Source: Vespa crabro (Eukaryota; Arthropoda; Insecta; Hymenoptera; Vespidae). Taken from it: DNA of 64,000 bases. The position numbers and the translations under genes are program-made. Location of the stretch: positions 3,459,115 through 3,523,114 of the forward strand of contig NC_060969.1 in assembly GCF_910589235.1 (NCBI RefSeq), written 5' to 3'. Under the pieces are notes generated by a model. It saw nothing but the letters and a program-made list of their open reading frames with translations. It was not told where the DNA came from and did no database searches. This document shows positions 49,436 to 63,359 of the stretch, one piece after another; position 1 is the stretch's first letter; each line of letters opens with the position of its first letter.

Positions 49436-51102
49436 AATATAATATCGAATTAAATAGAATTTTTTCTTTTTTTTTTTTCTTTTTGTTTTTAAAGAAATAA
49501 TACGCGTCTTATTATTTCTTTACGACACCACTAAACGCGACTGACTTTTGATAATGCAACAATATATGTATCTGCACCTCATAAGTATTAATTATCAACA
49601 ACATAAACGCGTCACAAATTAATACGATGACACAAAAGATAGTAACTGTAAAAGACACTTAGATAGACTAATAACTCATCTATGGTAAAGATTACTATGA
49701 TTTTTCAATTCTCCTTTAGATGGCGCAACAATCACCAACTGTATAACCTAAAGCTTCTTCTTTCTGATTGTGCACGACTTCTTTGTAATCTTCGTTCTAG
49801 TTAATGCAATATACATATATATATATATATATATATTTTTCACATACACATGCACACACACACACGCACAACACGTACATTATTTATTGATTATCATTTC
49901 TATTTAAATCTACTCGTGAACGAAATCACTTTTATCAAACTCATTAATAATCTTATTGTACTTCGTTAACTAGATTTATTGACAATAATAATTTTTCGAA
50001 AAGATTGTATTTAGTATATTTATATTTTTATTTATTCATTTTATTTCTTTTTATTGAAAACAAATGCAATATTAAATTATTTATTCTAAGAGTTAATACA
50101 AGTGTGATCGTTATTTTATTTATTTATTTATTTTTTTTTTTTTTTTCTTTTTTATTGCGTGTATCACAGTGAACATATACAAATTCATATTATTTACTTG
50201 TGTATCATTTGTTTGAAGAAAGAGTGTGCTTTAAATATAGATCGATCGATCAATATTATACGAAATAAATAAATGAAAAAGGAGAAAAGAAAGGAAAAAA
50301 ACGTAAAAGAAAAAGAAACGAAACAATGGTGGAATTAATTCGAGGAGTGATATATCATTTTCATTTTTATTAGTGTGGTATCTTTATCTGAGAAAATATG
50401 GTGTCAGTCTTTCTAACCTATACCAAATTCGGTATTCGTATAATAGCACGTCCGAAGATGACGTTTGTAATAAATTATTACAGACAATACGATGTTAATT
50501 ATTAAATATTATTCTCACGGAATATAATACACAATGAATAATAGTAAACTTTATAAATAAGTTTTGAAAAAAATCTAATATATATATATATATATATATG
50601 TCTATCTATCTATCTATATATATATGTATATATATATATATAAAAGTGAAAAGTTATTACATTGTTATTTGAAAAATAACGATATGTAATCAATTCTGAA
50701 CAATAAGTTTGTATATTAGGTTAATAGTAATTTTTGATTTAAGTTAATTGAGAAAAAACTTAATAAAATATATATATATACATATATATATATACATATA
50801 TATATATATGTGCATATATATATATATATATATAATTATTCTAAAGGTGTACGTTAAGTAATATCGAAATAAAAATGTATGTAAGAGTACACGCCTTATC
50901 TAAAATAAGGTAAGAGAGAAGTTTGGCTTGATTGCAAAGGATAAAGATGGCCGCGGTAGGCTGCCATGAAGGGAGTGCGTCGCTCGTGCTCGTGGAAATG
51001 GGACGTTGCAACATCGAAGTGTCATTGTTGTTCTTATGAAGTGTCAGTTAGTGACGTTAAGTTATATTGTTCGGTGAACGAATTTAAGAAGAATAATTTG
51101 AA
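49436..51102. promoter_or_regulatory. Divergent promoter interval of Rab18 and vilse
   Basis: The two genes are transcribed away from each other from this 1.67 kb interval. It is mainly AT-rich, with TA runs at 49811-49833, 50579-50640 and 50770-50835. The last 160 bases are GC-richer and contain AAAGATGGCCGCGG (50943-50956), which resembles a YY1/Pho site (AAGATGGC). An upstream ATG at 50947 opens a 30-codon frame ending at 51039, 63 bases before the vilse start at 51103. It would act as a uORF if transcription begins upstream of it. Confidence 0.45.
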
Positions 51103-51428
51103 ATGGCATCCGACGGGTAAAATAAATCAATTTTCTCTATGATTAAACTCGCATAACGCGATAGTCGTCGCATAACGATTTAATGTATGTATGCTTTTGC
51201 CCCGAATGGTTTGCAGATCGATAGTGAATTTTTACCACTGACCCGTCCCAGTTTTCACTCTAGACAGGTTTTTCGTGTTCTTAGATGGGACATAGTTATT
51301 ACGTTTCTCACGATTACTAGAAGATATTTGGGCGGGTCCCTTGCAATTTCCTTATTGTATTTTACATTGTCATTTTTATGCCTTTGCTCTCGTTCCTTTT
51401 CTGTACGTACTGCGTTATCTTTTCCTTT

Positions 51429-51465
<37 letters not shown>

Positions 51466-52478
51466 TTCTCTCTCTCTCTTTCTCTCTTTCTCTGTCTCTC
51501 TCTCTCTCTCTTTTTTCTTTTTTCCTTCCTTCACGATTTCGCGCTTTCATTTTTCTTTTTTCACGACTATACGCACACGATCTACGCGCGAATGACTCTC
51601 CGCGGCCTATTTTAACCAATTAAACGGATAACATGACATCAGGCAGTTGCTTGTAATGCCACCAGCATTCCCATCAATTTATGATTTTAACAATAGAGGT
51701 CGAATGTTCTTTTTTTGTGTTTCTTTTTCTTTCTTTCTTTTTTTTTTTCCTTTTTCTTTTTTTTGCGGATTATTACTTTTGTATTTTTATCTTATACCTT
51801 TTATTCCCGGGTCAGGGAAGGGAGGGGGGGAAAATTGATTAATGGATTACGCCTATGTATCTCTGACAATTAGTTATTGGGTTATTAATATTTGTCTGTA
51901 AAAGTATATCCTTTTTAATCTATTTATTTTAATTTGATTTATCCTGATCAGTTGATTATATTTATAATTGATTTATATTCCTTTTGTATAGAATATAAAT
52001 ATATAGATATATGCATGCAAAAAATTTGTGCCATATACGTGTCTAATATTGTGATATCATAATTAAAAACAATTACAGTAGGATGGAATGGGTTGAAATA
52101 ATAGAACCACGTACAAAGGAGCATATGTATGCTAATCTTACTACTGGAGAATGTGTATGGGATCCACCACCTGGCGTACCTGTGTAAGAGATTATTAGTT
52201 TTTATATCATTGAATATATATATATATATAATCATTCAAATGTTATGGATCATTTAAAACTTTTGAATAATTTATAGGAAGAAGACGGATAATAATCAAT
52301 GGTGGGAATTATTTGATCAGAATACTTCAAGATTTTATTATTACAATGCCACATCTCAGAAAACTGTTTGGCATCGTCCAACTGATTGCGACATTATCCC
52401 ATTAGCAAAGCTTCAGGTAAATAATTTTATTCATTAATCTTATCCATTTTTTTTTCACAGTTTTTAATCTATAAAAAT

Positions 52479-52523
<45 letters not shown>

Positions 52524-55500
52524 TTGTCGTAGACATTAAAACAGAACACAGAGCCGGCTGGTAGTAGTGGAGGTGATGTCCAAAAAAATGCAGAATCAAG
52601 AAAGAAAGAATCTGTGTCTACACAAACTCAGACACCTGTTAGTCGTTCGATGCGTTTCAATCATCAAGACAATCCTAATTTATCTGTTACACTGGTAAGA
52701 TTATTATTTGTAGAAAGATATTTGTATATCAATTTTATATATATTTTTGTTTTTCTTTCTTTTTTGTTTAATAGCAAGTGGGTAATGCTAGTAAATCTCG
52801 AACATCTGGTATCGGTGTGGATATGCAGACATCTCCACCATCTCCGTCTCCTTCTTCGAGACGACATCATCATCATCACCATCATCATCACAATAATCGA
52901 CATCATAGACATCACGAAGTACCGGCGACTAGACGACAACATAATCATTCGCAAGATTCTGGTCGATCCAGTGATAGTTCTGTCTCCCATAGTCGTACGT
53001 CTTTAGAATCAACAGGATATCGATTGTTAGACTCACCACATCGTCATCATCATCGTTCTACGGTTCAACCTCCACCAGCACACGCCCAGTCTTCACCTAG
53101 ACAGCATAGCGGCACATTAGAAGGTAGATGTCACAAAAGTGGAACTCTTGAAAGCGTTAAAAATCAGAAATCTATACCATTGGGTGAACCACCACCATTG
53201 GGATTGTCTCTCTCAACTAGTACACCTCTTTTCAAGAAAAAGACTTTCCCAGATGCACAGCGCGAGGGTAGAATAGGAAATTTGGATCTTGAAAAGAACA
53301 AAAATGGTAAGATTTCTGAGGATCCTTTTATTGAAGCAAATCTCAAAAAAAAAAAAAAAAAAATCAATTATATAAATATATTTGAAAATTTAGGTAAAGA
53401 AAGTAGTAGGGGTTCCTACGGTCCTGAACCAAGTACATCTCCATATAGAGATTCTTTAATGGAATCAAGAGTATTTAGGCAAGAAATGCCACCTTATCGT
53501 CCGCCAGAAGTTCAAATAAGTCATAGTTATAAATCGCAAGGTGAAAAGTATGGTTCGTTGGTAGAAAGTGGTAATCGTTTCCTTAGGGAAAGAGATTGGG
53601 AAATGCATCAAAGAGAAAGAGTTAATAGTTTGGACAAATCCAATACTTCTGCCTTTTATCCAAGTTCCATGCATCCACGGAATATGAATAAGCAAGATAC
53701 TACAGGTAGTATAGGTAAAAGACATTATGGATGTTCCGCGTCATTGTCAGAAGCAAATGTTCGTGATATGTATGGGGCAATGTTAGCAGAGAGAAACGAT
53801 CCATCCAAGAGTCTAGTGCGAGGTACAGGAATTATTGGTAACGTAGCTAAGCAAAGAAGTATGGAAGTATCCGAGAGAGAAAGAGAACGGGATCGTGACA
53901 GAGAGAAGGAATATAGAAGGAATACAGCGTGCAATAATTCGCTCGACTGTAAGTACATAATTGTACGATATTGCCTTTAAAATTATACATTATCAAAATA
54001 CTGAACGTCGTTTGTGATTGATTTATAGGCACGTCGCAGCCTCTGGCTCGTAGTTATAGTTTCGTGCAACAGCAAAAGTTGCAACAATTACATCAACAAC
54101 AACAGCAACAGCAACAACAACAACAACAACAACAACAGCAGCAACAACAGCAACAGCAAAGTAGAAGAAGAGATAGAGATGAGGATGCGATGCATGAGCG
54201 TTATTTGATAAGTCAAAGTCACGAACAATCTAGGCAGCGACTTAGTAGTAACACGAGTAGTAGCAACAGTAGCAACAGCAGTAGTAATAGTGCCGTAGGA
54301 GAAGATATAGAAGGTCATTTGGATACGGAGGATAGTAAGAAAAAAAGAAGTAATGGTAATCCAAGTCCACCGTTGTCTCCTTTCTATGGAAATCTTTTAT
54401 CGGATGCCGATCATTTGTTACCACTTCAACATTATATTCTTCAGCAAGCTAAGCTATCAGGTATTTAAATTATTCATCCTGTGTTGATATATCATATGTT
54501 ATACATATTATATATTTGTTTTTAAAGGTTGTTACAAGTTTGGTGATCCATTGTTAGTAGAAGAGGGTGATGATTCTTTAGACGAAGAAGGTGGTCGAAG
54601 CGGAGGTATCGGAGGAAGAGTCGACGATGATTCTGATGATCAATTTGCCGATGACGAGGCAGCAAGTAATCAGGGTGACTCGTCTAGCCAAGAATATCTC
54701 GAAGATCATTATGCTGGTTAATATATTTTTTATTAATATAATAAATTTTCCTTTTTATCAATAATATAATAATTTAAATTAATTTCTATCTTTTATTTAT
54801 AATTATAGATCTAGGTAACTACGATACTGCTGGTTTAGCGACCTATTATAATACAGCCGACACATTGACAAGGCCGCAACCATCTCCACCAGCTTCGCCG
54901 ACTATAGTGACTCAACCAGAGACACAAGATACTGTCGTTCCCTGTGTAAGACGAGTATCATTACCATCATCCACCTTAACTTCTACGCCAAGTGGGATCA
55001 CTGGAAACGATAATACAGATTTAGATGAAGCACGTCGTGACGATAGTACCAGTGGTGGTGACATTGAAAAATATGCTCAAGACAATCTTAATTTGAATTG
55101 TGGAAGACCGAAAGGATTGAGATTATTGTTCCGAAAGAAATTCAGTGTCCGTGATATTCTCAGTTGGTCAAAGGATCCAATACCCCAGCCTATGTTGGTT
55201 GTCGTAGATGGTGAAAAATTATTGAAAAGAGAGGCTTGCAATTTGTTTCGATTGGTTCAGGTATATATGGGTGATCGTAAGGCAAACGTCGGTATGACAT
55301 TAGACGGAGTTGCTATGGACATAGTAAATACAGCATTTTCTAAGCCACCTTTACGCGATGAATTATACGTTCAAATCTGTAGACAGACTACAGAAAATCC
55401 ACGAAAAGAAAGTCTTCGTAGAGGTTGGGAACTTATGGCCGTTTGTTTAGCATTTGTACCACCTAGCGCTACATTTGAACCTTACCTCGAAGGATACATG

Positions 55501-56795
55501 AATAGGCACCGTGATCCAAACTTCCAATTTCCAGAGGTTGCTAAGTGGCCAATTCATGTACAGGTTAGTCATTATGCAACTGTTGCCTGTAAACGTCTTC
55601 AACGAATTGGTGCTCATGGTAAACGACAGCCACGTAAAGCTACCATAGAAGATATCGATCAAGCTAGGGTAATTATTTCTAATAAATATTCTAATTAAAT
55701 TATATATATATATATACATAAAATGTGCCTGTAGAATAACTTTTACATTTTCAACGATAGATCCAAATTTTCCGTGCGTCGATGTTCGGTGCAACATTAT
55801 CCGAAGTAATGGCTTTGCAAAGAGATCGTTTCCCTCTTCGAGAATTACCATGGATACAAACGACTTTAACTAGACAAGTATTGGTACGTGGTGGTACATT
55901 AACGGAAGGTATATTCCGAGTATCAGCCGATGCCGATGAAGTTAGTGCTTTGAAAGCCTGCTTAGATAAATTTGAGGATGGTGCGATATTGGCAGCGTCC
56001 CAAGATGCACATGCTCCTGCTTCCTTATTAAAGTTATGGGTACGGGAATTGTACGAGCCTTTGATACCTGACTCCTTTTATACGGAGTGCGTATCGATGC
56101 GTCACGACGATGCACAAGTTTCAGCAAGTAGCGTAGCCGCTATCGTCGATAGATTGCCTGATCTCAATCGACGCGTTTTGTGTCACCTAATACGATTCTT
56201 ACAGGTATGTCAAGTTATTTCTATTATTAATCTTTTGCGCTTCAATCAATCATTTTTAGCATTCGACTGACATAACAACTTAAAGCTTTCTCCATTACAA
56301 TTGCCATCTGTACTGCTATCAACATTGTCCTTTTTCTTCCCCCCCCCCCAAGTAATTATATTAATAATAATGTATAAGTTGAAATGATATCATTGTTTAC
56401 TGATAAATGTCGTATATACACTCGTTCTTCTCGGTATATTCTTTACGTATACGTAGTATAGTTTATCTCGTTGTTATGCCAACAATGCTAGTTTGATAGT
56501 ATTATTAACGCAACTGATATTACTAATGATCATTATCGAGAATTAGGATTTATTACATGATTAAGCTATAATAAATTTTAACAAATTTTTCAATTTTTAG
56601 ATATTTGCCAGGCCCGAAGTAGTAGCACGTACCAAAATGGATGCAAATAATCTTGCAATGGTAATGGCACCAAACATTTTACGGTGCACATCACAAGATC
56701 CTCGTGTTATATTAGAAAATGCACGAAAGGAAATGGCTTTTGTTCGTACTCTGATCGAGTCGTTAGACACTGCTTGGGTCGATGATCTTCACTGA
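51103..56795 (+). CDS. vilse: Rho GTPase-activating protein vilse / ARHGAP39 (WW-MyTH4-RhoGAP)
   Basis: Vilse (RhoGAP93B, CrossGAP) links the Robo axon-guidance receptor to inactivation of Rac/Cdc42 at the cell cortex. I read eleven exons: 51103-51116, 52079-52183, 52278-52416, 52533-52694, 52775-53306, 53394-53948, 54029-54460, 54528-54716, 54809-55668, 55761-56204 and 56601-56795, giving about 1208 residues. Two WW domains lie at ~9-40 (MEWVEIIEP...WDPPPG) and ~46-78 (WWELFDQNTSRFYYYN...WHRP). A long low-complexity middle follows, with His-, Ser- and Gln-rich parts, including about 22 consecutive Gln at 54094-54159. The MyTH4 domain is at ~780-960 (LLKREACNLFRLVQVYMGDRK). The RhoGAP domain runs from ~997 to the end, with the arginine finger in EGIFRVS (Arg ~1049) and the NLAMVMAPNIL block. 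The 87-base segment 53307-53393 has GTAAG/TTTAG ends but also reads through in frame, including a Lys run, so both forms are possible. Confidence 0.94.
51429..51514. repeat. TC-rich microsatellite in vilse intron 1
   Basis: TC units interrupted by TTTC steps lie inside the 962-base first intron of vilse. Overlapping frames on both strands here translate only the repeat. Confidence 0.85.
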
Positions 56796-56924
56796 CCATT
56801 CTATTACGCTAGCAAAGAACACTTTAGACTATTATGCCAAATGAATCAGCTGTATATTCACACCCGTTGTTAGTTATCTCACTGTTCTCTACACGTTCGT
56901 ATTTTTATTTTTCTTTATACTTTC

Positions 56925-56966
<42 letters not shown>

Positions 56967-57206
56967 TTCTTTTTTTTTCGTTTATTTGTTTGTTCATCTA
57001 TCGTCGCCGACGATTTCTCGTCATTAAAAACCTTAAATGTTCGTGTTGGTAAGTTTAGTGCTCAAAGTTTTACCAAGCTAATAACGCCATATTATTCTCC
57101 TTCTCACTTTTTATTTATTATTTATATACAGATTCTATGTTATATAAAGAGATAGAGATTATTAGATTATATTATGTAGATCCCTCTATATATCACATTG
57201 TATGTC

Positions 57207-57241
<35 letters not shown>

Positions 57242-57290
57242 TTATATGTGTGTATATATACATACTTATATATATATGTATATATATGTA

Positions 57291-57321
<31 letters not shown>

Positions 57322-57600
57322 TTTACCATCCCCTTGTTACCGCGCGAAGCAAGCAAGCGGACGGCTTTTTTACTCGATCATTGTTGAATCTCGTGTAAGA
57401 TACAAGATCCATCCCCCATGTGTTATCATGTATAGCTGCACTCTTCGCGATGATCTTTTTTGTATAAGCGATGGATTGAGAGACGTGTAAAACGTTTATC
57501 AAAGGAGTAAACATTGTAAAACATCAATAAGTTGTACTCGCAGATGTACTTTCTTTGATTTTTTCCTCTTTTTGAGTTTCCTAAACGTTTTATATCTTAA

Positions 57601-57636
<36 letters not shown>

Positions 57637-57794
57637 ATTATTTCATCATTTCATTTACATAGAACATATTTAACATATTAACATTATCAGTTTGATAACT
57701 ATTTCAACGTGTTTATGGGATTAATGAATGAAGAATCTTAAACGATGTTTCTGAACTCTCAACATTGTCATTGAAAACAGATGATATATTCTTC

Positions 57795-57857
57795 TTCTTC
57801 TTATTCATCATCATCATCATCATCATCCTCATCATCGTCATCACATCGTCATCATCA

Positions 57858-57905
<48 letters not shown>

Positions 57906-57906
57906 T
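57795..57906. repeat. ATC/TCA trinucleotide tract
   Basis: This is an imperfect tract of about 37 triplets with a few GTC and CAC interruptions, downstream of vilse. Confidence 0.85.
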
Positions 57907-57992
57907 ATTGTTAAACAAATTCAGCTTCATCTATGTAATTGTAGCGAAGAAATGTTTAAAGGCACCGTTACGCTTATCACAGTTTCTGAAAT

Positions 57993-58078
<86 letters not shown>

Positions 58079-58097
58079 TGTGTGAGAGAGAGAGAGA
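57993..58097. repeat. AG dinucleotide tract
   Basis: About 40 AG units are followed by a GTGTG interruption and more AG, downstream of vilse. Confidence 0.9.
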
Positions 58098-59225
58098 AGA
58101 AATATAACAATGTTATACAGAGCTGCCCAAAAACCTATCACGAATCGACTATTATTTTTATTTGACGATATACACAGTCACTCTCATTGTGTACAATGTG
58201 TTCCTGAAGAGTACAAGTTAAATCTTTACGCGTTTCATTAAACGAAAAAAGAAAAAAAAAATAAAAGAACAAAAAGAAAAAAAAATGATATTTAAATGAC
58301 AAAATGATATATAGCCGCACACGCATACAATATATACATACTTACATGTACATGCATACACATACATATATACATACATGCATACGTACGTACGCACACA
58401 ATACACAAATAAAAATTAACGTTCCTATGCGAATAATAATGGCTAAATAGTTTCTTGGTTTTACTTGTCCACGCGATGAAAGTAGAGAAATGAACGATGA
58501 TAAAGAAGAAAAGAAAAAAAGAAAAAAAAAAAAAAAAGAAAAAGGAACAAAAACAAAAAAAAAAAAAAGAAGAAGAAAAAAAGAATTGAAACGACATAGT
58601 AGAGATAATGAACAAAAAAAAAATAGAATTAGAGACTAAGTCATAGTTACGATACAGCAACAATAGGGGGATAATAGAACGAACAAAAAAATGTCGTATT
58701 GAAAGGGGAAACGGGGAGATAAAAAAAAAAAAAAAGGAAAAGAAAAACAAAAAAAAAGAAGAAAAAAAAAACGATTAAACGCAAATGATTATTGCTTCGT
58801 ACTGTAATTTATGATGATGTCATCGCTTATCCTTTATTTTTTACATTAGACTATGTTAGCTTTATAATCGAAATCACATATGCATTATCATTCGTCATTA
58901 AACTCGTGCGCACACATATTGCATACATACATACACACACAAACAGACACACACGCACATACACATATTCATCGCGCGCATCTCTTATTACATATATTCA
59001 TCATATATATATATATATATGTATATCTTGTACATATATATATATATATATATATATCTTGTACACAAAATATATAAAATCGATTAATCATTAATACTGT
59101 TGAAGAGAGATTTTACATTTAGCTGAAGAATAATCTATATAAAATGCTTTAATTTACTTGTAATGTTAGCTATGTCCAAAGGATATAAAAAATGATAAAA
59201 AAAAAAAAAGAAAAAAAAATGAACC

Positions 59226-59256
<31 letters not shown>

Positions 59257-59344
59257 AAACAGAAATTGCAAGAAAATACTTTCAACAATCCTATCGATCA
59301 TTACCAAAAGTATAACAATTTTATCAACTATGCCTTCTTGTCTA

Positions 59345-59345
<1 letters not shown>

Positions 59346-59422
<77 letters not shown>

Positions 59423-59435
59423 TACTATTATTATA

Positions 59436-59471
<36 letters not shown>

Positions 59472-59485
59472 ATTATTATTATTAA

Positions 59486-59540
<55 letters not shown>
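59346..59540. repeat. Long TTA/ATT trinucleotide tract
   Basis: Nearly 200 bases of ATT units with occasional AAT and ACT steps form the longest simple repeat in the window. Confidence 0.9.
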
Positions 59541-59708
59541 GATTTCTTTTCTTTTTATTACTATTTTTTGTCTTCCTTATAAGGAAAAGATCTCTACCGA
59601 GTGTTATGCGTTTACACGCATGTAATATTCTTAATGTTAAATCATTTTCATATACTGGGAGTTGAAATAGTGTTGATACTTTTGCCCTTTCATTTTTGTC
59701 TTCTTCTT

Positions 59709-59739
<31 letters not shown>

Positions 59740-59952
59740 CTTCTTTTTTTTCTTTTCTTTTCTTGCCTTTTCTTTTGCATCTCTTTTTCCTACGTAATAT
59801 AATCAAGAAAACAAATTTTCTCGACGAAAATTTGTATGTATGATGTATTTACTTACTTATATCACTTATCCATGTACAACATACATACATGAATATTATT
59901 TATCAGTTTTCCTCATCCATGCGCGAAGATTTTAATTGAATTCATTTGATCA

Positions 59953-62900
59953 TCAACAATTGTCAACGAATGAAGCTGCCGAACCACTGGCAATTTCTGC
60001 ATATTGCTGCCTATTCGCTGAGCATAACTTGCTGGAGAGATCGGTCTCTCTTTTTCTATTTGTTATGTAACACACATAGAAGAAGAAAAAAAAAAAAAAA
60101 AAAAAAAGAAAAAGAAAGAAAGAAAGAATTTATTGGAACATATCTTATTGTTAAAGTATAAAAACGCATTATCGTTGAAAATTTCAACTTAAATTGTTAA
60201 TTAATTTTTAAATGTAATTATTATTGTTATTATCACGCTAACCTGTTGTTTAATGTTAGCTACATATATATTAAAATACTCACCCTCTTCCTGGTAATTC
60301 CATAACGTCAACGCTAACACTGTTTACGTATAGTCGATCGTTACACCAAAAAAAGCATAGTGATCGCGGTTGAAGCACGTCCATATCGTAAGACCATGAT
60401 AACTCGACACGTTTGATCTTGCCAATTGAACCTGATGGATGAGCAACTATCATTCTTACGCTCGAGCCATGCTCTAGTCTCATATAACCACTGCAATTTG
60501 CAAATGAATCCATGAATAATTCATAATGATTGGCCAATTTAGATTTAAAAATAATTGAAGCCCATCATGATTATTATAATCGCACCTAGGTGTTAGATCC
60601 ATATTACGTATCAGTCCGTTGTCAGCATGAAGAGTGACCTTCATGAAACCTTGAACCCAACTTTCAGCAGTTCGTGGTCTAGCTAGATTGATTGTTATTC
60701 TATAGTGTCTTCCTAAATAATAATTATTTGTTTTATTAGAAAACAAAACAAAAATATATATATATATCAGATATTTATAATAGTCATTAAAATCGATTAA
60801 CATTTATTTAATAAAACGAATTAAAATTTCATGAAGATGTTATATAGATTAAAGAGAGAAAAAAAAAACAAGAAAAAACAGCAACAACGATTAAATGCAT
60901 AATCATTACAATTTGGCATCGAACTTACTGCAATAAGGTTCCTCTTTGCCGGTGTTAAAAAAAAATTTAGATCCTAATAACGAAGAGACATCCTGTTTAA
61001 TAGCTGTACGTTTTAATAATGCTGGACTAGAATCAGCGTGATATCCCATTATCGCACAGTTTAAACTATCGTTGCCCTTGCAAGAAAAACACTCGCCCTT
61101 TAGGAAAGTTGAATAACTTGAACATTCGTGTGCTATATATTGACACTTCGAATTGATACTCTCGGTGAAGAGTTTTATGGCACGCACATGATTGCAAGCC
61201 ACAAGGACACGTGATGCTTCATCGAAACCTTCACGTATTAGAGTCAATGGTAAAGACGGTGTTGTCTCACTTAAATCCGTACAACCTGGCTGTTCCTTTC
61301 CATTGTTTGGATAAAAGTCCAAATGTCCACAAGCTTGACTCATACCATAACCTGGAAGCCCTTATAGTTTTTTTATTTATTTAATTTTTTCATCATCACA
61401 TCGGATTTATTAATATTTTAATCGGACGATTAATAGTAATTGAATTAAATCATAAATGAAATTTCATAAATTTCAAGTGAATAGACGTGTTGTAAAAAAA
61501 AAAAAAAAAAAAAAAAAACAAAAAAGAAAATATCATTTCAACCCTCATCTTTTAATTAATTATTAACAAATTTAATATCAATATTTCTCCATTTTTTCAT
61601 TTTTAATATTAATTAACAGATAAGGAATATATTTGTATGCACATACGTATGTAAATTTCTTCTCTCTTTTTCTTTTTTTTTTTTTTTTCATTTTCTTTCT
61701 ATTTCTTTTTTTTTCTCTTCTTCCTTCTATGAAATAAAATATAAAATTATAAATAATATATATTGTACGTTGAAATTTCACTTCTATTAGGACGCACAAG
61801 GAATTATAATAAATTCATTTTTTGTCGATTGATTCAATGTCATTTGCAATTGTTATTTGTACGAATTAATTAATGAATTGAATTGAACGAAGAAAAATGC
61901 CTTCTTTATTTTTTTTTTTTTCTTTTTTCGATATTCTTTTTCTTATCTCATTTTCTACAACAAAAAAATATGTGTGTAGCGATGAAATTTCGTTTATGAT
62001 TTAGTATTAACATGATTTATTTTTTTTTTTCCCCGGTTTTTTCACATATACATATACATATATATATATATATATGTATATGACAAAAAAAAATGTGTAC
62101 ATTTTTATTTTTCTCTTGATTTTAAATTGACCTACCTAAGAAAAATATACTCTTTCCGTCTGTATGAATAACATCGACCAGTTGGGCATCAGTATAATCT
62201 AAACGAATGTGACTTGGCATTCCTTGAAAATATGGTTCAGCTGGATCCAAGCCTGTTATTCGACCGATATTACCACGTAATTTTTCACCAGCATAACCGG
62301 CTGTATGTGCACCAAGACTGTGACCTATCAGATGTACGTCGTTTGGATCCAATCCGTAGTTGGTCTGTTTTATTTATTTTTTTATTTATTTTATTTTTTT
62401 TTTTTCATTTCATCCAAAAGAAAAAAAAAAAAAAGAAGAAAAGAACAAACAAACAAACGCCATTATAAAAAGTGCATATAGACAAATTATATAGTAATAA
62501 GAATAATCATTGTAATATAATTAACAATATTGACTTTACCTGCAAGTGTTTGATAAGATAAGCTATTTCTAAGCCAACCAATCTGGTATTGGCAGTAGCT
62601 TGAGTATAAAGTGGTAAACTACCACCGGCCCAATCAACCACAATTACATTGTAATCACCGTGTTTTAATAATTCGTTTCTCATTTCCTAAATAATTGAAT
62701 ATTAATTCGTTTGTTATTTTATTTATCGTTACATTTAATTATTAGAAAATTTGAAAAAAAAAAATATATTTATATTATATCACGTAATACCTTTACCCAA
62801 CTGCTAAGTGGTGTATCAATGAAACCATGAATGATGAATTTAGTTTTTCGTTTAGGATCAAAGTTCGAATATTTGATCGATTTTTCCTTGGCTACCATTA

Positions 62901-63295
62901 ATACGTGACCCTATATAATCATGATTTTCATTAATTTTATTAAATTATAATTATGATTGAAATGATTTAAAACGTTTTAACATTTTGTCGTACTAACCAC
63001 AGTTGGATTGTCATTGGTGTAAAGTATGAAACTGGTATTGATTACTTCTCTTGGTAAAGGAAATATGTTGAGTGGTCGATGCATCAAATGATACCAACTT
63101 CTGGTTATGTTCAAACATCCTAATTCTTCGTAACACCTTGTTTCGTTCTCAACTGTAAAGTATATAGTATGAATTTTTTTTTAAAATCGCGATATTTCAA
63201 TTGTATATATATATATATATATATTTTTTTTTATACATATTTTTCTTTCCATTTGTTATTATTACTATTGTTGTTATTGTTGTCGTAGTTTTATT

Positions 63296-63359
<64 letters not shown>

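Larger units (their letters stand above)
56796..59952. other. vilse 3' region and microsatellite-rich spacer
   Basis: No further gene is supported. The first part is probably the vilse 3' untranslated region. The rest is dominated by simple repeats: ATT (~56930-56966), TA/TG variants (~57198-57322), ATC (~57795-57906), AG (~57993-58097), A-rich purine tracts (58500-58770), CA-rich tracts (58910-58970) and a TTA/ATT tract of nearly 200 bases (59346-59540). Every open frame here (for example 57137-57490, 57781-58107 and 58292-58750) is a translation of simple repeats. Confidence 0.55.

Noticed and set aside
52664..52990. Minus-strand Met/Arg-rich frame opposite vilse exon 5
   Set aside because: It is the antisense of a CAT/CAC (His) repeat in a well-supported coding exon.
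57137..58750. Proteins rich in Tyr/Ile, Ser/His or Arg/Glu
   Set aside because: These frames are translations of TA, ATC and AG microsatellites.
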